Shown one piece after another: positions 54,739 to 64,000 of a stretch of DNA of 64,000 nt. The translations under genes and the position numbers were made by a program. Origin of the DNA: Thereva unica (lineage: Eukaryota > Arthropoda > Insecta > Diptera > Therevidae); NCBI GenBank assembly GCA_949987705.1, contig OX465281.1, forward strand, positions 256,342,542-256,406,541. The letters are read 5' to 3'. Each line of letters opens with the position of its first letter. Within the stretch, counting starts at the first letter, position 1. The notes beneath the pieces were generated by a model, which was not told the origin of the DNA, did no database searches, and saw only the letters and a program-made list of their open reading frames with translations.

Positions 54739-54891
54739 CAGGGTGTCCCACCTCAAGTTACAAAGTGGCGGGCTGTAGATAGGCTTTGGATAGACGAACA
54801 AAAAATCATATGGGAGGGGGGCATAAATCGTAACGGTTTGGTCACTAGGGCGCTTTGAAATTTTTTTGATAGAGGTTTACATATCACCCTG
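54739..54891. mobile_element. Possible 153-bp MITE with CAGGGTG ends
   Basis: CAGGGTGTCCCACC on the left faces CACCCTG on the right, with TA directly after the right end. The match is short, and the left TA is not preserved (ATG). Such CAGGGTG ends are common in animal DNA transposons, but seven bases are weak evidence. Confidence 0.35.
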
Positions 54892-55143
54892 TATTTTGGT
54901 AACCCGATGACCTACTTCCATGAATTAGGTAGCAGTATACGCAGAATACTCCCGCCTATCTAAACTGTAAAAGCGAAGGTTCTACACCACCAACTTCCAG
55001 AGTTATGAGTCAAAATATCATTTTTTTCACAGAAAAACTATTTCGAATATACATTAGTATATTAGAAAAATTGACAAAGTTCTTCGGAAATAACTGGAGA
55101 TAGATCAAGTGCCGTGTCTGCCGGCTTGGCCTGTCATCTCTTA

Positions 55144-55503
55144 GAGCCTGTGTGAATTGTGACTAAATTGATGACTAAACTAAATTTTGCAGTTTTTGTC
55201 GTTAACCTAGGGAATTGATGTGTGAATTCACTAGATGACTAAATTCAATTGACAATAATTTTTACTTATATAATTTATAGTATTATGCTTTTTATACAGT
55301 AAGCAACTAAATATATGGATGTAGAAGATATCAATACGGACAACAGGCTATTATTTCTCCCCTTTATTTTCCGTTGTATTCAAGTATTTTGAAAAAAATT
55401 CTACATCAATTTAGTCAACTGTCAAAAAATTTAGTCTCCTCGCCAAAAGATTAAATACTATATTATCGACACTAAATTTTAGTCACTGAATTCACACAGG
55501 CCC
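55144..55503. mobile_element. 360-bp Harbinger-like MITE with TTA duplication
   Basis: The left end GAGCCTGTGTGAATTG..GTGACTAAA and the right end (reverse complement) GGGCCTGTGTGAATTCAGTG..ACTAAA form TIRs of about 27 bp. TTA flanks both sides (55141-55143 and 55504-55506). A TTA/TAA duplication and a GGGCC.. start are typical of PIF/Harbinger elements. A second, separate copy of the right end follows immediately (TACAATTCACACAGACCCTA, 55511-55530), the trace of a nested or tandem insertion. Confidence 0.83.
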
Positions 55504-55534
55504 TTAGTCATACAATTCACACAGACCCTAAATT

Positions 55535-58126
55535 CATAAAACATAACAATCAAAAAACATTTAATTTTGTAATTAATAAAAATTTTTCCAGGATTGTATA
55601 TAATATGTTATACGCCGCAGTTGGAGAGCCACTGGATGTAATTACTCTACTTATAAATTCATCCTAAATGTAAGATAAAGACAAAATCATACCCAGTTCC
55701 GTTTGACTGAATGAGAACGAAATACTATAAAAACCAACATGGCTGACATACGCTTTTGTGAATTACCCAAAGTATAAGAAGAAATAAGCAAAAGCAAAAA
55801 AAAAAAAGAAATAAAAGAAAAAAAAATATACAAAAATAAAACAACGCCATATACACACTACTACTCACCGATGCAACACAATTAAATCAATTTTTGTATA
55901 CAAATACGGGAATGTTGTGAATGGGTGTGTGTGTGGTGTTGCCACACAAACACACATTAAAAATACCTTTTTCGGGTAGAGAGTAGAGTAGTAGAAAATT
56001 TCAAGGAACATCGTTGTACGGTTGTCGGTCGTGTAGTGCGAGTGGAGAGTTCGCGTCACTTTTGTATAGTGGAAACGGGAGAAGTTCTGTTGTGTTTCGG
56101 GCGGAAAAAAACTTTTTCAATTTTTATTATAATTGCGATTTTTCGGAACTTTTCTCTTGATTTTAATTAATAATATATTTGTTATAAATATATTGATAAA
56201 CAATTTGTGAATATATAAATGTTAAGAAAATAATCTCCCAGTGAAAAGTGTGGTTTTTTTTAAATGTTATTTGATTGAAAAAAATTTTTTTGTTTTTGTC
56301 TAACAAAATATCAGAAAAGAAGGAAAAAAACGGAAAAAGTTCTTTTTTTTTAGTGTGAATCTGTTTTACGTCGTGTTGTGTACCCGTGAATGCAGAGTGC
56401 GCCCCAAAAAGTGTGTCCATGGGCAGAGAAGATATCAAGAAAAAAAAAGTTTTTTGCTTGCCAGAAAAATCGTTTTCGTGCCGTCGGTTTCAGGTTTTTC
56501 TCGTCGTCGTCGTCTCTTCTCTCATCTTCACGTTTCCCCACTGTGAACGTGTGTGAAATTATGTGAATTTTATTTAAATAAATAACAAAAAAACTCGATT
56601 AATAATAATAATGCTAAATAAAAGTGTGTTTTTAAGTAATTGTTATTATTATTAAAAATGGAAAAGCGCGCGCCTGTTTGTTATTTCGAGTGCGTTCAGA
56701 AATAATATAATAGCAACAAAACTATCCCCCCGCCTGCCCAATGGTGGCATGGCGTAAGGATTACAAGAAATAAAATTAAAAAAGAATAATAATAAAAAGG
56801 AATTTTCCTTGTTTTTTATTTATAACAAGGATTTAGTGTTTTTATTTTCGTTAAAAAATAAAATAATAAGGAAAAAAGTGTTTGTGAAGAAAGAATATTT
56901 CGGTATTTTTTTTTTCGTTCGTTATAACAAAAAAATTATAAGAACTCCATTTTAAGGAGGGGAAGTGTTAATTATAATATAATAATTATAACAAAAAAAA
57001 AGGTAATTTTTCTAGTGGTCAAAGTGGTATTACTGTCATTTTTTTCTACTCCGAAAAAAAGCGGGTTGTTACGTCTCTCTTCGAAATCCGAATTCGGTGT
57101 GAAAATTGAGTGTGTAAACAGAGCCATTGCGTGCATAGTTTTGAAATGAAGAATTAAAAAAAACGCGGTTGAAAGTATTAAAAAAAAATGCAGTGTTCTT
57201 TTTTGTCGCCTTATTTTTCATGTATAATTAATAAAAAAAAAATTTGTTAATTTGCTGGTGTTAGTGTTTGTGCATCTCTCATCTCTTCCAGTATTATCGT
57301 GCCATCTCTTTTTATTCTGTGTGGATTACTTTTAAAAATTGATATTTTTCGTCTCGTTCTAACTTAAAGAAAGTGCGCGCGATATATAACATTGCTTGCT
57401 GCTGCCTACTGAAGAAGTTGATTTTTTTTTTCTGAATAAAAAAATGTGTATATGTGTAACAAGGAGGAACAAAAAGGAGTGCGCCCACTGCTACTTACTA
57501 ATGGATTAATCTGAATCTTGTTAAATGTTAAATACAAAATTTCCGCCATTGCATTTTTACTGTCAAACAAACGTGAAAAAAAAGAAAAAAATAAAGAAGA
57601 ATAAAAAAGTTTTCTTTTCTCCTCCAAAAAAATGCAAAAAGGAGAAAAGATACGTTCAGCTGCTGTTTTTACTGTTCTTCGGGAAAAAATTACAAACACA
57701 CTCATACGCAATTAACTAACAAAAAAAAGATCTTATAAAATAATTTTTTTTTCGGTTGTACAATGGATATTTAGTTAATAGTTTAACACACACTCATACA
57801 ACAATAGCTGCAATTCGCTCTCTGTACGTTTTTTCTTTTTAAGTTTAATTTTTCGAAATGAAAACGTAATTTAGCTTTTGTGTATGCATATATATAGACG
57901 CGGGTGTTTCGTTTGCATGTGTGTGTGTTGAAGCTGCGAGTTCATTTCGAGGATTCTGTGTGTGTTTTTTTTTACGAGAGAGAGATTAATGATCTTTTAT
58001 AGAGGGAACATGTTTGCTACGCTTATGTGGCCTTTTTTTATGCGCGCACACACTCAAGAATGAAAATTTATAACGTCGGTTTTTCGAAACAAACTGATAA
58101 ACATGAGAAAAAAATTCGACTTAATA
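55535..58126 (+). other. Long AT-rich tract resembling 5' untranslated and first-intron DNA
   Basis: 55.98-56.10 kb (GTTGTACGGTTGTCGGTCGT, GTGCGAGTGGAGAGTTCG) looks like the region around an insect transcription start. It is followed by kilobases of A-, T- and TAA-rich low-complexity sequence with GTGTG words, as seen in long leaders of insect developmental or neuronal genes. A TCGTCGTCGTCG run lies at about 56498. No open frame of substance starts here. Strand and gene identity are inferred only from the look of the sequence. Confidence 0.3.
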
Positions 58127-61087
58127 TTTAAGCCTGAACCAAAATGGGATGTAACGTAACGTAACAAAACTGAACGAATTTGAGGAGCTTATGTCAACTT
58201 GTGTCATAATTTACCCAAACTTACGCCGCTTAAGGATTTGGTTTTGATTTTGTACGCTAGCGAGCATCGTCGAAGATATACGGAAAGTCCGCATGGAATC
58301 GAATTTCAACGGAGAAAACAATTCTATCCGAATTAGTAACTCATCAGGAATTCCGCTAGAGTGACAAATATGTTTTCCCATGTGTTAACCCGCTTTCGGT
58401 TTTCGAAATTAGCGCTTGTATGTCAAAATGACATTTTGTATGTGCTTCAGAAAGAAACACAATCGAGTTAAAGCAGAGATCCCAATAAATCTCAAAGTCA
58501 TCTATGAACTAAGAACCTTTTAAAGAAGGTGATCTAGCCCTCCTCGCACTTATCAGGAATTTATGGACATACGAAATGAAATCGATTGCTTAGAAGTCGA
58601 CTTCAACAGGGAACATCGTTACGATATGACCCAAAATACGACTGTCTGATTGCATTACGATCTCAGGAGGACCAAATCACTACTGAGCTTCAGAGGATAA
58701 AACCTCTCAGTTATAGTGGGAGTGCTGGCCGGGCACTGCATGATAGGGACACGATACGATTTTTGCAGAAACAACTGTAAAAGTTCGGTCGAGGAGGAGA
58801 GTGTAAAAAACTGGTCCTGCCGGGTCCTACACAATTAAAAATAGATGTCGACACAGTATAAAGGGCTTTTCCTGAGCCTCGAGTCTTTCACATAAAAAAA
58901 AGGAGACTAACCACATTTAACGAACCCTTCCTAAGCACGCTTGCGTAAATGTCAAAGGTTGGGATTCCGCAACTAAAAAGATTCCTTACGTAATCGAGGT
59001 GGTTTCTCGAAGAAACCAGGTTTAAAGTGAGATCACAATGGGCCTAATCCGTTGGCCGGTTAGCAGCAGCTCAGCCATATAATGTCATGCAGGATTAGGA
59101 CTATTTTTAACTTTCAATCACCAATCTCTATTTCGAAGCCTGGTTTCAATTATCTCAAGCTCAATGAGTGGTCTGCTAAGACAAGATAAGCCCCTATTCC
59201 TTGACTAGAAAAGGTATCGCTGATACGTCCGAAAATTGATACATAAAGATTAAGCTAAGGCGCACATTGAGCTGTGTCGGGTAGTAAGCTCAGGGCAGGG
59301 AAGTGCGGAGACAAAATTTCGTTATTTAGTTGTTTGAGCACATTGGGGAGCAGTTTTTTAGACAGTTTGGCGTGTAGATCACCTCTCGCTGTCGCAACCC
59401 ACGGATCACACTGCAACGGAGAACTTTTGGAGCAGTAATCTTACCCTCTTTTAAATTTTCGTGGGACGTAAGCGGATGAAGACTGCTAATTGTGGAAGGA
59501 CAAGAAAATTTAAACGAGCCATAACTCGAGTACCACCGACAAGAAATGATCAAGGCAGTTGGATTCGACAAGACAATGAAAACCCTGAACTGTTTGCCCA
59601 ATAGCTAACAACATGGTTCCAAGCTCATGACCTACAATTCAATATTGGCATCGTCTGATCCATCAATCTCTCGTCGGGCACAGGGCGGAAGCGATTGGGG
59701 ACTCTGTTTTGCGCGACATCTCTCAGCTAGGTCCAGGATCACGTTGGTTCTCCTCCACGCTGTTTCAGGCCTTCCAACTCGACGAATTCCTTGCGGAATT
59801 CAAACAAGTTTGGCTAGATTCTTGTTTCCGTTGCAAAGATGAGCCCTATATAATTCGATTTACTGCTTCCAGTTTCGTCGTCGAACCTCTCTTGGTCGGT
59901 ACAGTGTCATAGTTTTAGTGGCCGTGTAGAATGTCTGTGGTAAACTGTGAAAACAAATCTAGATGTCTTGTGAACAAAACGTGGTCGCCGACTATTTATC
60001 ATGAACGCTAGCTAACCTTTGACTTTTCTACATTATCTCAGGCCCAAAATTATGACAATGAGTTACAAAATCTCCTAGAGCACCCCAACAAAAGCTCTCA
60101 AGTAAAGCTAGTTCTCACACCTATGCCCTTTACGACGCATCAAGGCTGGTGTCAAACGAATACGAGTAGCTGGTATATAGAGTCGCAGTATATACCAGCT
60201 AGTTTTCAATTCCGAACACAACTTATCGCATCCTGTTATCCGCGCTACACGACGAACCATTGTTAGGAATTACTTCTGGCCGGCAACTAACAAAAACTTC
60301 AATGAGTGGTCTCGTTCAGATCAGGGTACGCAGCTCGAATCCCAACTGTCGAATGGAGTTGCCAAATTAATCGGTAGTCACCGAATTAGGACAACCGGCT
60401 ACCATCCACACAGTTCGATCAGCAACTTAAAGCTGCATTAATGACTCGGAACAACACTACTCATTGGAGTGAAGGCGTCCTTGGTCTGACTAGGCATACG
60501 AACGGCAGTTAAATCTTACTTGCAATGCTCATCGGCAGAGATCGTGTATGGCCAGAATCTGAGACGGATGAGAATCCAATAGAGCACCCGAATTTTTCAC
60601 TCGCCTTCGCTCGCATATGCAGAACTTAACTTTGAACTTATCAAACGAGTACGCAAACACTCCGTCTTCGATTTAAAAGCCACAAAAAATCGACCGGCTT
60701 AAAACAGCCTTTGGTTGTGATTGCGACGACGACGAAGCCGAGTGGAGTATGTAGTGGCAATACAGAACAGAACCACGATAAGCTTACACTAGCCACTTCC
60801 ATCGATCAAATAACGCCTAGATCATCGATCGGTTTGAATCTTTTCTTTGAGAGCCTAGGAGCCACAAAACAGTTTCGTAGATTTTTAGGATATAGTCATC
60901 TGCTGAAGAAAATATGGTATAGCTTACTGCTAATAATTACTACACTCGTCAGTTTCGCACATTTCATAATTTAACGAAAATTAGTTAAGTTTGTTACATT
61001 CATTTAGGTCGCTGCCATATAAACACTCATATTCGTATCTTACGTTGCGCTACGGTTACGCTACGTCTCATTTTAGTTCAGGCTAAA
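58127..61087. mobile_element. 2.96-kb element bounded by imperfect inverted repeats, with gypsy DNA inside
   Basis: The left end TTTAAGCCTGAACCAAAATG (58128-58147) faces the right end CATTTTAGTTCAGGCTAAAT (61069-61088). Pairing continues inward through GTAACGTAACAAAACTGAAC (left) against the complement of GTTAAGTTTGTTACATTC (right, about 60977-60994), interrupted by an indel. The interior includes gypsy integrase remains (60040-60720), a reverse-orientation copy of the CCCTTTATACTGT repeat (58840-58880) and unassigned frames at 59326-59912. It could be a DNA transposon that received or captured a gypsy copy, or two related MITEs flanking unrelated DNA. Confidence 0.55.
60040..60720 (+). pseudogene. 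Ty3/gypsy integrase with zinc-binding start (broken)
   Basis: Pieces in order: LQNLLEHPNKSSQVKLVL (between RNase H and integrase), a YTTNHC/RNYFWPATNKNF-like zinc region, SDQGTQLESQLSNGVAKLIG and SHRIRTTGYHPHSS, then RNNTTHWSEGVLG and ILLAMLIGRDRVWPE. Gypsy integrases have TD.G.QF.S..F..... and G....T.AYHPQ.NG..ER. Here SDQGTQ keeps the second catalytic aspartate, while the PQSNG..ER segment with the catalytic glutamate is damaged. Several stops and frameshifts show that it is dead. Confidence 0.83.
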
Positions 61088-62960
61088 TGTTTTCACGTTC
61101 TATTTTATTATCTTCCCTTTTCTAAAAATAGTTTAATATGTGCTAAAAATAAATAAAAAAAATTTTTATTGTTACAAACAAATTCTTTTTCAGCTGGGCA
61201 CTTACCAATCCCTCCCAATCACATGAAAAGAGAAACAAAAAAAGTATCATCTCTTTGAGAGCTACTGATTCAAATATCTCTCTCTCCTCTTCACTACCAT
61301 CTAATCTCGCATAGTCTCCTTCCCTCTCGTTTGGTCTCCCTTCATCCTCTTTATCCTTAATTACACGAAAAAAATTGTGATATCATAAAAATTTATTGAA
61401 CTTTTTTTTTACTCATTATTATCGTTACCTTTTATCCGTGACCCAACTGAAAAAAAAAATGTTTAAATGTTACAATAAGGTGAAAACGTAAATATTAAGT
61501 TTGTTAACCGACAACAACAAAAAATCTTTCTTTTTTTTACCAACAGAAGAAAAATAATCGAGAAACGAAATAGAGAAATAAAAACAGACAAAAAAGAAGA
61601 AGATTTTTTCTTCTTTCTTTTGCGATAAATTACCATGAAATGACAAATTAACGATAAAAAGTGTGCTGTGAGTTGTTGAAATATTTGGATAAACCTAATT
61701 TATTGCTGCCTAGACAAAAAAATATATAAAAAGAAAGAGAGAAAAACATAACAAACAAAAAGAAGAAGAAGAAGAAGAAATTTATTTCAATAAAATTCGC
61801 TCTTCTCCTCTTTCTCGACTTGTTCCTGGTATAACTCCGTCTCTTTCCCGTACACCGTCACTGTGGATTTACACTATAGATTTACTCATCGGCGGAGAAG
61901 ACAAATTTTTCATTCAGTTTTGATTGAAATTTTACATTTTTGTAAGTATTTTTCCTCCAATCTTCTTCGCACAAATATTTTACATATGTCCGCAGTTTTT
62001 TATTGATTTATTTTAATTTTCAGATTTGTTTGTTTTCTTTATTTAATTTTTTTTTATTTTCTTCTAAGCTTTTTCCATATAAATTATTCTAGAGGGAAAT
62101 TGGTGGTAATGTTTTTTATTTTTCATCGTTTCCCTTCATCGGTTATAATAAGTATTTTGACAGCGGGGAACGGGGAATGTCATTGAGGTAGTCTTCTGCG
62201 CAGTACCTGATATATATATAAATTTTTCTTGTGTGTAAAAAGATGGAAACCACCGTTGTTGGCTACAGTCTACAGATCAGTTACGTGTATTTATATTACA
62301 TGAATTAGAACGAAATGAATTGTTTTTGTTGTTTGTGGGGATTGTAGCTAATATATATGAGCGGAATATCAACTTGACTACCTTGTGGTGGCGCCTAATT
62401 AGGCACTTTATACACTTGTGAACCTATATCTCTCCAAGGGCTTGGGATGGTGATACTTTGCCTTGTTTTATTTATATTTATCGTTTCTGTTTTATTGATT
62501 ACCATTTACTTAATTGTGGTTGGGAATGAATAATTTTTTCGTTTTATTCGATTGTTTTATGTGTTTTATTCGATTGTTTTATGTGGCAGTTCTAAATTCA
62601 TCTTTCCCGAAGGGGATTAGGCATTTATATAATGAAGGATTAAGCGATGTAAAGCGATTGTTTAATTTTAATTAATTTTAATAATTCATTTTAGCAACGT
62701 CATATTTTTCTGTTTTATATACAGAAGTCCTAATATCAGTAATGAAGCCTCCCTTTTAGTCGGCGACGCTATCTATGAAAGGATCTCTGGAATTTTAAGT
62801 ATCTTCACACCCAAAGTGTCAAATCATTGTTGCGAGTTTGCTTAATTCAAATGGTTCAGTGTTTCTGGCAAGGACTCTTTGTAGATATTTATAACTTATC
62901 CTCAATTGTTAATTATTCAACTAGGAGATCATCTCTTTGATCTATTTCTTCAATTCCAAT
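61088..62960. other. AT-rich DNA with a candidate start site and donor
   Basis: Poly-A, poly-T and pyrimidine tracts dominate, with an AAGAAGAAGAAGAAGAAG run at 61763-61781. TTCATTCAGTTTTG (about 61909-61922) contains the insect initiator TCAGTT, and TTTTT|GTAAGT follows at about 61940. The exon implied would be only about 25-30 bp, so I mention it only as a possibility. Confidence 0.3.
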
Positions 62961-63038
62961 TCTATAAAGGCTCGGCGGAATAGATGGGAGAATGTATGAA
63001 TACGATTAAAGCAAAAGAAGGCGCCTTCGCCGTAAATA

Positions 63039-63330
63039 TTTTTTTTCTTTCATCCGTTAGTTGGCGGTCCGAGCCGGACGTCCCCGGTACGGATACGCTG
63101 CTGTCGGTGCCGCTGGGTCTCGAACTCTATTCACGATTCGTTTCCATTCGCGCCGGTTTTTGCCGACGTTTCGAGCCTTGTTGATTCTTTAGGTCGAACT
63201 CGATATTCTTTTGCCAGGTTTTCTTCGGTGCCGATCGCTAAATTCTCCAGTCTGCGGGACGGTCTCGCCAGAGAAGTTTACGTGGCAAGCGATTATCATC
63301 CATTCGGCAAATATTTCAAAATGACCGTCT
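63039..63330 (-). mobile_element. 3' end of an RTE/Jockey-type non-LTR retrotransposon, copy 1
   Basis: On the minus strand the sequence ends with CGCCAACTAACGGATGAAAG, the terminus shared with the copies at 13.8 and 18.8 kb. Upstream it follows the 18.8-kb copy through the ACGTAAACTTCTCTGGCGAG and CACCGAAGAAAACCTGGC segments. It codes in pieces for NRREWKRIV, matching NRDRWRELL of the 48.1-kb copy. Stops are present. Confidence 0.83.
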
Positions 63331-63560
63331 TCTTCTTCTTTGGTCCGTTAGCTGGCGGTCCGAGCGGACGGATACGCTGCTGTCGGTGCCGCTTTAAAAA
63401 ATGCGGTTGCTGGCCTAGTTTCTTCGGTCAATTCGGCAGGTCGACCACCCGTCTCCTTTCACACTGGTCTCGGTTGGCGCATAAACAGATACGATATGGG
63501 TCTTGATCGTTCCACCGATGGTTAAAACCGTCACACACTTGGATACACACAATTCTTGCG
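63331..63560 (-). mobile_element. Second, deleted 3' end adjacent to the first
   Basis: A further terminus (complement of CTTCTTCTTCTTTGGTCCGT) lies directly beside the first copy in the same orientation. After GGCACCGACAGCAGCGTATC the match breaks at TTTAAA, so most of the coding part is deleted or replaced. Two adjacent 3' ends suggest repeated insertion at or near one site, or a local duplication. Confidence 0.7.
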
Positions 63561-64000
63561 GTGTCGTTCCACGGTGTTATCAGAAGGTGGCGTGATCTCT
63601 GTTTGTTTTAGTCAAGTAACGTCATTCTAGTGTTGTCGTATGATGTTAAGCTCCTCCACCTGGAGCTTATTACCATTGAAGAGAGTACATGGTGATCATT
63701 CGTCATACAGCGATTTTGTACATTATCCACTACCCCTAATCTGGCTCGTTGATATTGTTTTGTCGAAAGCAAATGTATTCAAAAAAGCATATCACGAGTC
63801 TGGCTCGTTTTTCTGCTGTTTTGGTTTGGGGTTCGTTTTCCAGGCTAGGTATCTTGACCGCCAAGTTTACTTCAACTGAAAAATGGGTTGGAAAATACAC
63901 ACTTCTATATTCTTTAGAGTTGGTTTGCCTTTAAAAAATAAAAAAATACAACTACAAACCGCCATAAAAATTTCTCAAAGCCCCCTCATTTTTTATTAGT
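63561..64000. other. Spacer DNA, no gene seen
   Basis: Short overlapping frames only. The window ends in AT-rich sequence. Confidence 0.4.

Overview
The window is eukaryotic and most probably from an insect, with a dipteran the best guess. The evidence is broken pieces of many animal transposon classes (non-LTR, Ty3/gypsy, mariner-like, Helitron, MITEs and foldback elements), AT-rich spacer DNA, GTAAGT-type splice donors and UTR-like low-complexity DNA. I found no bacterial gene organisation and no complete host protein-coding gene. Almost every long reading frame is either a retrotransposon remnant or a chance frame.

Layout. 0-8 kb: spacer, a 44-bp minisatellite (about 2.2-3.8 kb) and a 112-bp satellite (5.56-6.12 kb). 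8-20 kb: two copies of a compound repeat holding a 5S-rRNA-like segment (8.4 and 14.7 kb), an I/Jockey-like non-LTR remnant (9.9-11.2 kb), a tRNA-like SINE piece (12.0 kb), a non-LTR reverse transcriptase piece (13.8-14.4 kb), an RNase H piece (17.4-17.9 kb), a foldback element (17.9-18.6 kb), a non-LTR 3' end and a palindrome cluster (19.5-19.9 kb). 20-24 kb: mostly unique DNA, then a Helitron remnant (23.7-24.3 kb). 24.7-26.0 kb: a TTAA-flanked element with internal 147-bp repeats. 27.2-29.3 kb: a nearly perfect 2.09-kb inverted repeat with a nested MITE. 30.4-31.1 kb: a TIR element with a 5S-like core. 32-41 kb: mariner-like, non-LTR and gypsy remnants, a second foldback and a TA-flanked MITE. 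43-54 kb: candidate noncoding or coding exons, non-LTR fragments, an inverted pair of 5S-like units (45.5 kb) and promoter-like DNA near 52 kb. 54-64 kb: small MITEs, a long AT-rich UTR-like tract (55.6-58.1 kb), a 2.96-kb inverted-repeat element containing gypsy integrase remains, AT-rich DNA and two non-LTR 3' ends.

The most striking observation is a dispersed family of 5S-rRNA-derived sequences: five units at four loci in 64 kb, in three different contexts. They keep the regions that in 5S genes form the internal RNA polymerase III promoter. This could be an insect SINE3-like family or an analogue of the plant Cassandra elements, which carry 5S sequence in their LTRs. The second is the 694-bp-arm inverted repeat, which could form a long RNA hairpin. 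Unique stretches (for example 20-23, 34-35, 37-39 and 51.8-53 kb) look like intergenic or intronic DNA and may hold regulatory sequence or noncoding first exons, but nothing in the sequence proves this. All homology calls were made by eye from translated motifs. Protein family names are known families; clade names and element boundaries are inference.
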